Shown here: in pieces, positions 16,632 to 24,050 of the stretch | How positions within the stretch are numbered: the first letter of the stretch is position 1 | Layout: the number at the start of each line of letters is the position of its first letter | From: Gammaproteobacteria bacterium | GTDB taxonomy: Bacteria; Pseudomonadota; Gammaproteobacteria; UBA6429; Thiohalophilaceae | DNA: 64,000 nucleotides | Assembly: GCA_029880855.1 (NCBI GenBank) | Contig: JAOUNS010000004.1 | Span: 62,001-126,000, forward strand | Direction of reading: 5' to 3' | The notes under the pieces: model-generated | What the model saw: only the letters and a program-made list of their open reading frames with translations | Database searches by the model: none | What the model was told of the DNA's origin: nothing | Program-made: the position numbers and the translations under genes

Positions 16632-17498
16632 TTACACCACCTTGATATGCCAGGGTTCAAAACGCACGCCAAAAGGATTGGATTCAGTATACCGGATCAT
16701 GATGTAACCCAGATCGGATAACCGCTTGTATTCATCGGTGGCGGCAAATGCCTCCGTAAAATTACTGGCGCCAAAACCCACCTTGCCCACGTCAAAATCA
16801 CCGACACCGTGATAGGAATGGCCTGGCGGGGCCAGGGATCGGGATGCCTGGGAAAGATTACCGTTGGTGGTGATCGCCTTGGCCAGGAACAGATGGATCT
16901 GCTTGACCACACTGCGGATCCCCGAGGTCAGCACTATACTGGGGCCAACGTCTTGCCTGATCTTGTTGTACATTTTCAACGGTTCCCCCTTGAAGATGTA
17001 ATGGCCGGTACCGGTCATCTTGATGGTATCACGATCCGGGATGCGGGCGGTCAATTCAGTAATCACCTTGTTACCGAGGAAACCGTAGCGCGTGGCATCC
17101 TCAAAAAAGATCGATTCGATAAACGCCAGTTCCTGTTTGGTGAATTGGCCAACCCGGGAATAATGCCTGGCATATTTGATCGCTTCATCCAGCCCCAGCA
17201 GGCTGAAGTTCGCATAGCCGACCAGACGTTGCACACGGATTAAACGCTCTGCTGTCGATTCCAGTAATGACAATTGTGCAGCATCCAGAAAAATGTCATC
17301 GGCATAGGTCTTGTCAAAATCGCGTATTTTCTGCAGGCTGTCCTTTATATGCTGATCCAGGCCCAGCATGCTTTTCTCGGTACCGGCAGGGGCGGTGCTT
17401 GTTGTTGTTTCTTCTGCTCCCAGGATATGCCAGGAAGAAAGTGCTGCGGTGGTTAACAACCCTGCCGGGAGTGTTTTTAAAAATACTCGTCTTTTCAT
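16632..17498 (-). CDS. Tat-exported M15-family (VanY-like) D,D-carboxypeptidase
   Basis: A 288-residue protein with a twin-arginine signal, KRRVFLKT followed by a hydrophobic stretch ending near residue 28, which supports a start at 17498 rather than 17540. The C-terminal 110 residues look like an M15 zinc peptidase: TSGIRSVVKQ, the zinc motif SYHGVGDFD (Ser228, His230, Asp236) and EPWHI (Glu281, His284). The distance from His to Asp is one residue shorter than in VanY. M15 enzymes cleave D-Ala-D-Ala or related cell-wall bonds. The adjacent M99 gene supports a role in peptidoglycan trimming. Tat export suggests folding or metal loading before export. Confidence 0.82.
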   Translation of the reverse strand: MKRRVFLKTLPAGLLTTAALSSWHILGAEETTTSTAPAGTEKSMLGLDQHIKDSLQKIRDFDKTYADDIFLDAAQLSLLESTAERLIRVQRLVGYANFSLLGLDEAIKYARHYSRVGQFTKQELAFIESIFFEDATRYGFLGNKVITELTARIPDRDTIKMTGTGHYIFKGEPLKMYNKIRQDVGPSIVLTSGIRSVVKQIHLFLAKAITTNGNLSQASRSLAPPGHSYHGVGDFDVGKVGFGASNFTEAFAATDEYKRLSDLGYIMIRYTESNPFGVRFEPWHIKVV

Positions 17499-17739
17499 CG
17501 TGTTCTTATTGTCAGCGCCGGTATAAACAGAATATTTCAAAACGACACATTTTCCATACTATATTCAAATTCACACCAACGTCACAATTATCCTTTAAAT
17601 CGACTAAATTTATCCTATGCGTTTAAATCTGAATATCCAAAATCATTGTAGTTTTATTATCGGATTTCTGCACGGCAAACTTGAGTGCGGCCCTGCCCCT
17701 TTTGCCTGCGGTCAATCTGCCCCCGTCGGGCATGGCGTC

Positions 17740-17758
17740 CTCCCCCTGAAGGGGGGAG
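17740..17758 (+). promoter_or_regulatory. Hairpin covering the ribosome binding site of the ferredoxin-reductase gene
   Basis: CTCCCCC (17740-17746) can pair with GGGGGAG (17752-17758) across a 5-base loop, and the right arm is the Shine-Dalgarno sequence of the GTG start at 17763. Folding would block ribosome access. This could be translational control or simply a strong-SD coincidence. Confidence 0.4.
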
Positions 17759-17762
17759 CCAG

Positions 17763-19241
17763 GTGAAACTGTTGTCACTTTCCCGTGCTGCGCGGCTGGT
17801 CGGTCAGTCACGCGGGGCACTGCAAAAACAGATTCAGGATGGGGGACTGACCAGTTTCGAGGGCAAGATAGACCTGGATGAGCTGTCCCGGCTCTATCCA
17901 AAGATAGAGCTGGAAGATAATTCCATGCTGGAAAAGGTCGAAGAGATCATTGAGCGTGCCCGTTTCAAAGCCCGGAACCGCCCCTCCGCCACACCGGACA
18001 GGGAAACCCTGGCCGCCCGGGTCAGTCTGTTAAGCGATGAACTTGCCCAGGCCAGACTGGAAATAAGTAACCATAATATTCTGATGGAAAAATTGCGTTC
18101 CAAACTGAATGGGATGGCGCAGGAAAACGGCGCCAATGCCCTGCCTCTGGTCGAGCAGTTGCAAACCTGGCTAAAACAACAACTCGTCCAACCCCACTCT
18201 GTAACAGAAGAACAGCGTCGTCTGCTGGCCCGAGACATGGTGCTGCGGGTGATGGCGGCACAGGTCCATCTCAATCCCAGCGGTCATGAGTTCCTGGTGG
18301 AAGGGAATAACACCCTGCTTGAATCCGGACTCAGCGCCGGATTTGCACTGAACTACGGCTGCAGTAACGGTAATTGCGGCAAGTGCAAGGCTCGCCTCTT
18401 GTCAGGTGAAGTAAAGAAAGTCCGACAACACGATTATGTCCTGACCGAGGCGGAAAAAGCCCAACAGACAATCCTGATGTGCAGTCACACCGCCTTGACT
18501 GATCTGGTGCTGGAAACCAGTGAAGCGGGTGACAGCACCGATATCCCGCAACAGTCAATTCCAGGCTGGGTAAAAAAACAGCAACCCGTCTCAGAGACAA
18601 TCACCGTCCTGAATGTCCGCACGCCGCGAACCCAGCGCTTGCGATTCCTGGCCGGGCAGCGGGTCAATCTCACCAACGAATACGGCCACCGCATGGAATT
18701 ACCCGTCGCGAGCTGTCCCTGTGATGAATTGAATCTCCAGTTCCATATCAATCTCAACGAGCAGAATGACTTTATCGATGATCTGGTCAGAGGCTTGAAA
18801 ACCGGCAGCGGGATAATGATTGATGGCCCCGGCGGGGAATTTATTTTACAGGAAGAACCACCTCATCCCCTGTTGTTCCTTGCCATGGATACCGGTTTTG
18901 CACCGGTGAAGAGTCTGATTGAACATGCCTTGACGCTGGATGTGGCCGAGGCGGTTCACCTGTATCGCTTCTACAGCGAGGAAGGTATTCCGTATCTGGA
19001 TAACCTCTGCCGCTCCTGGCAGGATGCCTTCGATCACTTTACCTATCATGCCTTCCCGTGTGCACCACCTCAACAAAACAAGCTGATCAGCATGTTCTTT
19101 ACCAAGCTGGCGGCGGATCACCCCGATTTGTCACAGTATCAGGCGTATATCGCCGGTCCGGCTTCCTTCGTGGAAGCGGCGGCAACATTTTGCCGTGCAC
19201 AATCTCTCAGTGATGAGTTAATTCACACAGAATGCGTCTAG
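17763..19241 (+). CDS. HTH-like/coiled-coil protein fused to 2Fe-2S ferredoxin and FNR-type reductase
   Basis: A 492-residue fusion, start at GTG 17763 after GGGGGAG. Residues 1-50 (SLSRAARLVGQSRGALQKQIQ) look like a helix-turn-helix of the kind that binds DNA or a partner; residues 55-115 are a coiled coil. A plant-type 2Fe-2S domain follows at about 165-250, with Cys200, Cys205, Cys208 and Cys240 (GCSNGNCGKC, then MCSH). The rest resembles ferredoxin-NADP reductase (GPGGEF, DTGFAPVKSLIEHAL), but the FAD motif RxYS is replaced by RMELPVAS, so flavin binding is uncertain. Electron donor and acceptor are unknown. Its own hairpin may control translation. Confidence 0.82.
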   Translation: MKLLSLSRAARLVGQSRGALQKQIQDGGLTSFEGKIDLDELSRLYPKIELEDNSMLEKVEEIIERARFKARNRPSATPDRETLAARVSLLSDELAQARLEISNHNILMEKLRSKLNGMAQENGANALPLVEQLQTWLKQQLVQPHSVTEEQRRLLARDMVLRVMAAQVHLNPSGHEFLVEGNNTLLESGLSAGFALNYGCSNGNCGKCKARLLSGEVKKVRQHDYVLTEAEKAQQTILMCSHTALTDLVLETSEAGDSTDIPQQSIPGWVKKQQPVSETITVLNVRTPRTQRLRFLAGQRVNLTNEYGHRMELPVASCPCDELNLQFHINLNEQNDFIDDLVRGLKTGSGIMIDGPGGEFILQEEPPHPLLFLAMDTGFAPVKSLIEHALTLDVAEAVHLYRFYSEEGIPYLDNLCRSWQDAFDHFTYHAFPCAPPQQNKLISMFFTKLAADHPDLSQYQAYIAGPASFVEAAATFCRAQSLSDELIHTECV

Positions 19242-19290
19242 TGTATGCACCGCGGCCAACACGGTCCGGTGACTGATTGCAGGTGAGCGT

Positions 19291-19581
19291 CTACTTCTCT
19301 TCAGCCAACCAGTTTTGCAAGGCTTCAATGATTTTTTCCGCCTGATCCGCACTTGAAATGGTGAATTTGGATTTGGGCTTATACTCACCTTCGCGTTTCT
19401 GATAGCGGCGTATCGTAAATTTGACAGGACCATATTCATTTTTTTGACGGTTCCAGTCCTGATATTTGAAAATTACCGTCGACCATGCCCCCTTGGTCAA
19501 AATGACTTTGTCCAGTTCCTTGACAACCAAAACATTATTTTCTGTATAGTTTACTGTCAATTCATCAACCGTTGCCGCCAT
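19291..19581 (-). CDS. Small conserved basic protein
   Basis: A 96-residue protein with alternating strand-like segments (ENNVLVVKELDKVILTKGAWSTVIFKY split by charged residues) and a C-terminal helix DQAEKIIEALQNWLAEE. The middle, FTIRRYQKREGEYKPK, is strongly basic, so nucleic-acid or acidic-ligand binding is possible; the layout faintly recalls PC4-like single-strand binders, which is weak inference. It has no export signal. It lies 50 bp from the convergent ferredoxin-reductase gene and shares a strand with the PilZ gene. Confidence 0.65.
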   Translation of the reverse strand: MAATVDELTVNYTENNVLVVKELDKVILTKGAWSTVIFKYQDWNRQKNEYGPVKFTIRRYQKREGEYKPKSKFTISSADQAEKIIEALQNWLAEEK

Positions 19582-19619
19582 TCTCTCATACCCCGTTTAC
19601 TTCATTTCATCATTGTTAT

Positions 19620-20048
19620 TCAGGTTGATCGACCCGGCTCCGGATTGGGAAATATTTCGGCAAATTTGCCGATCCACTCCGCAGCGGCCTCCTGACTGGT
19701 CAAATTACGACCTTCGTTGCGTCTTACTGTCTTCTTATAATGCTCGATGTGACAGATTTGCTCAACCATTCTGGCCAGAAAAACATCTTCCTTATTTACG
19801 AACTCCATACCAACCATATAGTGGTTTTTTTCTTCCCGACACCAGGCCACCACCCCGTCCGCTTCAAAAGCAGGTTGAACGGTATCGATCCGGATGTGCA
19901 CCAGTGTACCTTTTTCCAGATTGGTTGCTGACTGAAATGACAAACCGCCAAAACTGATATCGTGCAAAGGTTCCGAGCCCGTCATTGGTTGATCTTCAAT
20001 CAGATATTCGATGGGGATATCCGAAGGATGACGAATAAAACTGCGCAT
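19620..20048 (-). CDS. PilZ-domain cyclic di-GMP receptor
   Basis: A 142-residue protein. Residues 1-105 are a PilZ domain with RxxxR at Arg2-Arg6 and the DxSxxG element DISFGG at 30-35, followed by GVVAWCREEKN and VGMEF barrel strands. A helical tail of about 40 residues (EDVFLARMVEQICHIEHY and EAAAEWIGKF) extends it and may bind a partner. The gene lies on the minus strand between a small conserved gene and the cupin gene. Confidence 0.88.
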   Translation of the reverse strand: MRSFIRHPSDIPIEYLIEDQPMTGSEPLHDISFGGLSFQSATNLEKGTLVHIRIDTVQPAFEADGVVAWCREEKNHYMVGMEFVNKEDVFLARMVEQICHIEHYKKTVRRNEGRNLTSQEAAAEWIGKFAEIFPNPEPGRST

Positions 20049-20154
20049 GATTTTCTCTTCTGCTAAACCGCTATGAACGGAGAACCATGCATATTCCAGG
20101 CCGGCTGGAGATTGATCAGCGCTTGCCGGCGGCGAGCCGGATATCAGAGGCCCT

Positions 20155-20685
20155 TCAACCCGCCTCTTTCAGGTGCGCCATTGCACAGGGATGGGAATCC
20201 TGTCTGGCGGTCACATTGTCCCAGCCATCAGGCGAAGCATAGAGATGAACATAGTGGCATACACCCAGATCGGTCTCTATCCAGTAGCACAGCTCTCCCG
20301 GCATCCGGATCACATCCCCTGCCTGGCAGTGAAACTCCAGAATCTGTCCTTTAAAACGTACAAATAATGTACAGTGACCGCTGGTGATGAGGCGAGCCTC
20401 GAGGTTATCCCGTTCCGGTTTATAGATGTAGGCGGCATGATCCTTGGGGGAAGATTTCAGGCGGATGACTTCCATAAACTCATAACCGTCCTCTTCCATC
20501 AGCGTCGCGATCTGTGCATGACAGGCTTCGATAATTTCATCATCCGGGGTATCGTCATCAATTACATTCATCTGCGCGGTATGATAACTGAAACCCAACC
20601 GCTGGATTTGTTGCAGCGCCTGATCCAGTGACAGGGCTTCTCCCTCGACCGCCTTACAGATATGCCGAGTATCAGTGATTTGCAT
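20155..20685 (-). CDS. Cupin-fold protein resembling acireductone dioxygenase
   Basis: A 176-residue cytoplasmic protein with a cupin barrel: GYEFMEVIRL, CTLFVRFKGQILEF, the turn AGDVIRMPGE, and VCHYVHLYASPDGW. The overall length and order recall the acireductone dioxygenase family of methionine salvage, but the metal-binding HxHxxxE of that enzyme is not visible; the equivalent segment reads EDGYEFMEV. It may therefore lack metal or bind it differently. A CRP-like operator (TGTGA-N6-TCACA) lies about 110 bp upstream of the start. Confidence 0.6.
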   Translation of the reverse strand: MQITDTRHICKAVEGEALSLDQALQQIQRLGFSYHTAQMNVIDDDTPDDEIIEACHAQIATLMEEDGYEFMEVIRLKSSPKDHAAYIYKPERDNLEARLITSGHCTLFVRFKGQILEFHCQAGDVIRMPGELCYWIETDLGVCHYVHLYASPDGWDNVTARQDSHPCAMAHLKEAG

Positions 20686-20794
20686 GTTTTGCTCCCCCGT
20701 AATAATTTATTTCCATGACTTGCGCATGAGCAACTGCCGTCCATACGTCCCTGTTTAAAGCAGCGCGAAGTCTAATCAAAAACCGTTACATTAA

Positions 20795-20810
20795 TGTGAC
20801 CCCAATCACA
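20795..20810. promoter_or_regulatory. CRP-like operator upstream of the cupin gene
   Basis: TGTGACCCCAATCACA matches the symmetrical CRP consensus TGTGA-N6-TCACA. It is 110 bp upstream of the minus-strand cupin gene. Both half-sites are perfect. A second such site lies at 49604-49619. Confidence 0.5.
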
Positions 20811-20898
20811 ACTCATCCATGTCAAGCAGGATTTTACTCGGCCGAATGGTGATTTTGGACTCAGGCTAAATTTCAGAAAAAAACCGAAAATATGCTCT

Positions 20899-20920
20899 AC
20901 CGCCACCCTCCGGCAGCGGT
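20899..20920 (-). terminator. Possible terminator downstream of the cold-shock gene
   Basis: On the minus strand ACCGCTGCC-GGAG-GGTGGCGGT forms a nine-pair stem with wobble pairs and a 4-base loop. The T-rich tract is about 20 bases further on, so the terminator assignment is weak. Confidence 0.35.
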
Positions 20921-20957
20921 AAATCATTCAGGAATGTTTTGATACAGCGGTCTGGTC

Positions 20958-21164
20958 TTAGCTATCGAGTACTACATTTGTGGCTTGCAGGCCTTTGGGA
21001 CCGGTCTCGGTTTCAAAACTGACCGGCTGACCTTCTTTTAATGAACGGTACCCGTCTGCCTGAATTGCGGAATAATGGACAAATACGTCATCTCCCCCCT
21101 CATTCGGTGCGATAAATCCGTATCCCTTGGCATTGTTAAACCATTTTACAGTACCATTTGCCAT
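20958..21164 (-). CDS. Cold-shock protein (CspA family)
   Basis: A 68-residue single cold-shock domain that binds single-stranded RNA/DNA and loosens mRNA structure. RNP1 (KGYGFI) and RNP2 (VFVHY) are intact, and the start [14 protein letters not shown] is typical of stress-induced or constitutive CspA paralogs. GAGGTG is placed nine bases upstream of the ATG. The gene is divergent from the Lon-like protease gene, with a 431-bp AT-rich region between them that may hold a long leader, as known for cspA. Confidence 0.96.
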   Translation of the reverse strand: MANGTVKWFNNAKGYGFIAPNEGGDDVFVHYSAIQADGYRSLKEGQPVSFETETGPKGLQATNVVLDS

Positions 21165-21595
21165 AGCAACTTCACCTCAATCATCAAAATACAATATTCT
21201 AAAATATTAATTTACTATTGCTTCTGCCCGTATAATGCACTGTTATACCGGAGAACGGTTGTTAGTATAACGAGCTATTGGGATGGATAACAGAAGTTTC
21301 AGAGTAAAATATTATGACCAAACTTTGTGATATTTTTTTATAAACCGGAATTAAATCCACGGTCATGCACACCCTGACAGTCCATCTGTAAATATAGTTA
21401 ATATTCCCATATTATAATACAGGCTATAAGTTGATTGATGATCACAGCGCCATGTTGATCTTGAGGATATACAGTCTTTTCGCATCTGAACTAATCTATA
21501 AAATGTATAACTGAAAAAACAGATGAGCAAATACCCGCACTTAATCTGACCAGCCAACTTTGCCGATGACAATCTGATTTGGAATACAGGATAAC
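21165..21595. other. Gene-free 431-bp region between the csp and Lon-like genes
   Basis: AT-rich divergent upstream region. A -10-like TATAAT occurs at 21413-21418 on the plus strand and another at 21231-21236, but neither has a convincing -35. I see no ORF, RNA gene or clear operator. It probably holds both promoters and a csp leader. Confidence 0.5.
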
Positions 21596-24028
21596 ATGAC
21601 ACATACCCAGGCCCTGCCTCCTCACCGTCTCAAGAGATGCTGTGATCCCGCCACGTTCACTTTCCAATCCACCGCAGATCTGTCTCCGCCCGAAAGCACG
21701 CCCGGACAGGAACGCGCCATTGACGCCCTGAAATTCGGTATCGGGATACGCCAACCCGGTTATAACCTGTACGTGTTGGGTCCCAAAGGGGCAGGTCGTC
21801 ACCATCTCGTTATGCAATATCTGCAACAACAAACCCGGCATCAATCAACACCCAGTGACTGGTGTTATGTGAATAACTTTCAACACCCGCACAAACCCTG
21901 GGCCGTGCAGTTACCGGCCGGACAGGCCCAGGCTTTTAGGCAGGACATGGCCCATTTGCTGGAAGACTTGCAATCCGCCCTGCCTGCCGCCTTTGAACAG
22001 GAGGAATACCATACACAACTGGAAGAGATTGAAGATGAACTCAAGTCCAAAGCGGAAACCGCCTTCGAAGAACTGAATGAACGGGCAAAAACCCACCAGG
22101 TCCGCTTGTTACGCACACCACAGGGATTTGCTTTTGCCCCGCTGAAAGACGGTGAAGTGCTTAATCCCAAGGAGTACCGGCAACTGCCGGACAAGGAACA
22201 GGCAAAGATTGAGGAGGTCATCGCGGTACTGGAAGAAGAACTCAATACCATTCTCCACCAACAGCCGCAATGGCAACGGGAAACGCGGGAAAAGATCCAG
22301 ACACTCAACCGGGAGGTGGCGCTGTTTGCCACCCGCAACCTGTTACGTACCTATCAGGAAAAATATCAGGCCATCCCCCGTATCCTGGATTATCTGACCG
22401 CCTTGCAGGAAGATGTGATAGAGCATCTGAGTCTGTTTCGTGGTGAAGAAGACAACACCGGTTTCGGCCTGATGGAAAACCAGACTTCATTTCGACGCTA
22501 TGAGATCAATGTGTTGGTGGATAACAATGCCACCCAGGGCATGCCCCTGATCTATGAAGACAATCCGGTTTATCAGAATCTGCTCGGCCGGGTTGAGTAC
22601 AAGGCGCAGCTGGGGGCACTGACCACCGATTTTACCCAGATCAGACCGGGCGCCCTGCATCTGGCCAACGGCGGCTATCTGATCCTGGATGCCATCAAGT
22701 TGTTGCAACAACCCTTTGCCTGGGAAGGGCTCAAGCGCGTGCTTTCGTCGCGGGAGCTGCGGCTTCAATCCCTGGCTGATCTCTACAGCATGATCAGCAC
22801 AGTCACTCTGGAGCCGGAACCCATCCCGTTGGATGTGAAAGTGGTCTTGGTGGGTGATCGTATCTTTTATTATTTGTTACAGGAATACGACCATGACTTT
22901 GCCGAACTCTTCAAAGTGGAAGTCGACTTTGAAGACGAGGTCGATATCTCCGGCGACAATATTCAGCTGTATGCCCGCTTTATTGCCGGTCTGGCCAAAC
23001 AGAGCGATCTGCGGCCGTTTGATCGGGAAGCGGTCGCCGGGATCATTGAACACAGCAGCCGACTGGCCGAAGATGCAGCGAAACTCTCCACTCATACCGG
23101 CAGTATTATTGATCTGATGCGCGAAGCCGATTACTGGGCCGCTGACAACGGTCATGACCAGGTCACACGCGCCGATATCCGGCAAGCCATCGACAAACAG
23201 ATCTATCGCGCCGATCGCATCCGCAGCCGCTTTTATGAAGAGATCCGGCGCGGCACCATTCTGATTGATACCCGGGGCGAAAAGATCGCCCAGATCAACG
23301 CCCTGTCCATCATGGAGCTTGGTGACTTCGCCTTTGGGCAGCCATCCCGCATTACCGCGACAGCCCGTCTGGGTGAAGGGGATGTGGTGGATATCGAACG
23401 CGAAGTGGATATGGGTGGCGCACTCCACTCCAAAGGTGTCTATATCCTGTCGGCTTTTCTGGGTGCCCGCTATGCTGATGAGCGTCCCCTCTCCCTGAAT
23501 GCCTCACTGGTATTTGAACAATCCTATGGCGGCATTGATGGTGACAGCGCCTCAATGGCGGAACTCTGTGTCCTGCTTTCTGCACTGGCCAAAATACCAT
23601 TGCGCCAGGATCTGGCGATCACCGGTTCTGTCAATCAGTTGGGTGAGGCCCAGGCGATTGGTGGTGTGAACGAAAAAATCGAAGGTTTTTTTGCTGTCTG
23701 TCATCAGGCCGGCCTGACCGGCAAACAAGGCGTCCTGATCCCGGCATCAAACGTACAACACCTGATGCTGCGTGATGAGGTGGTGCAAGCCGCCGAACAG
23801 GGTCGTTTCCATATTTACGCTTATCATAATATTGATCAGGCCATGGAACTGCTGACCGGTCTGCAAGCCGGCGAACTTGATGCAGAGGGCCAATATCCCG
23901 CGGACAGCATCAATGCCATCGTCGAAAACCGCCTGATTGAACTGGAAGATATCCGTGAAAAGATTGCCAAGGCCGCCAAGGATGAAGATAAAGACGACAC
24001 GCACGAAGAAGATACCAAACAAACATAA
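21596..24028 (+). CDS. Lon-like ATP-dependent protease (AAA_32/LonH type)
   Basis: An 810-residue cytoplasmic protease of the YcbZ/LonH type: an AAA_32 module followed by a Lon proteolytic domain. The P-loop reads GPKGAGRHH near residue 62, with Arg in place of the usual Lys, as in several members. A long helical insertion (about 130-280) separates the ATPase parts. The catalytic dyad is Ser651 (DGDSAS) and Lys694 (GGVNEKIEGFF), 43 residues apart as in Escherichia coli Lon. The tail is acidic (DEDKDDTHEED). It lacks the N-terminal Lon substrate domain. Substrates unknown; the gene converges on hsdR with 22 bp between. Confidence 0.93.
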   Translation: MTHTQALPPHRLKRCCDPATFTFQSTADLSPPESTPGQERAIDALKFGIGIRQPGYNLYVLGPKGAGRHHLVMQYLQQQTRHQSTPSDWCYVNNFQHPHKPWAVQLPAGQAQAFRQDMAHLLEDLQSALPAAFEQEEYHTQLEEIEDELKSKAETAFEELNERAKTHQVRLLRTPQGFAFAPLKDGEVLNPKEYRQLPDKEQAKIEEVIAVLEEELNTILHQQPQWQRETREKIQTLNREVALFATRNLLRTYQEKYQAIPRILDYLTALQEDVIEHLSLFRGEEDNTGFGLMENQTSFRRYEINVLVDNNATQGMPLIYEDNPVYQNLLGRVEYKAQLGALTTDFTQIRPGALHLANGGYLILDAIKLLQQPFAWEGLKRVLSSRELRLQSLADLYSMISTVTLEPEPIPLDVKVVLVGDRIFYYLLQEYDHDFAELFKVEVDFEDEVDISGDNIQLYARFIAGLAKQSDLRPFDREAVAGIIEHSSRLAEDAAKLSTHTGSIIDLMREADYWAADNGHDQVTRADIRQAIDKQIYRADRIRSRFYEEIRRGTILIDTRGEKIAQINALSIMELGDFAFGQPSRITATARLGEGDVVDIEREVDMGGALHSKGVYILSAFLGARYADERPLSLNASLVFEQSYGGIDGDSASMAELCVLLSALAKIPLRQDLAITGSVNQLGEAQAIGGVNEKIEGFFAVCHQAGLTGKQGVLIPASNVQHLMLRDEVVQAAEQGRFHIYAYHNIDQAMELLTGLQAGELDAEGQYPADSINAIVENRLIELEDIREKIAKAAKDEDKDDTHEEDTKQT

Positions 24029-24050
24029 TCCCGGCATCATCCCCGGCGGT

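Noticed and set aside
21413-21418. TATAAT upstream of the Lon-like gene
   Set aside because: No acceptable -35 at 16-18 bases; the region is AT-rich, so chance matches are expected.
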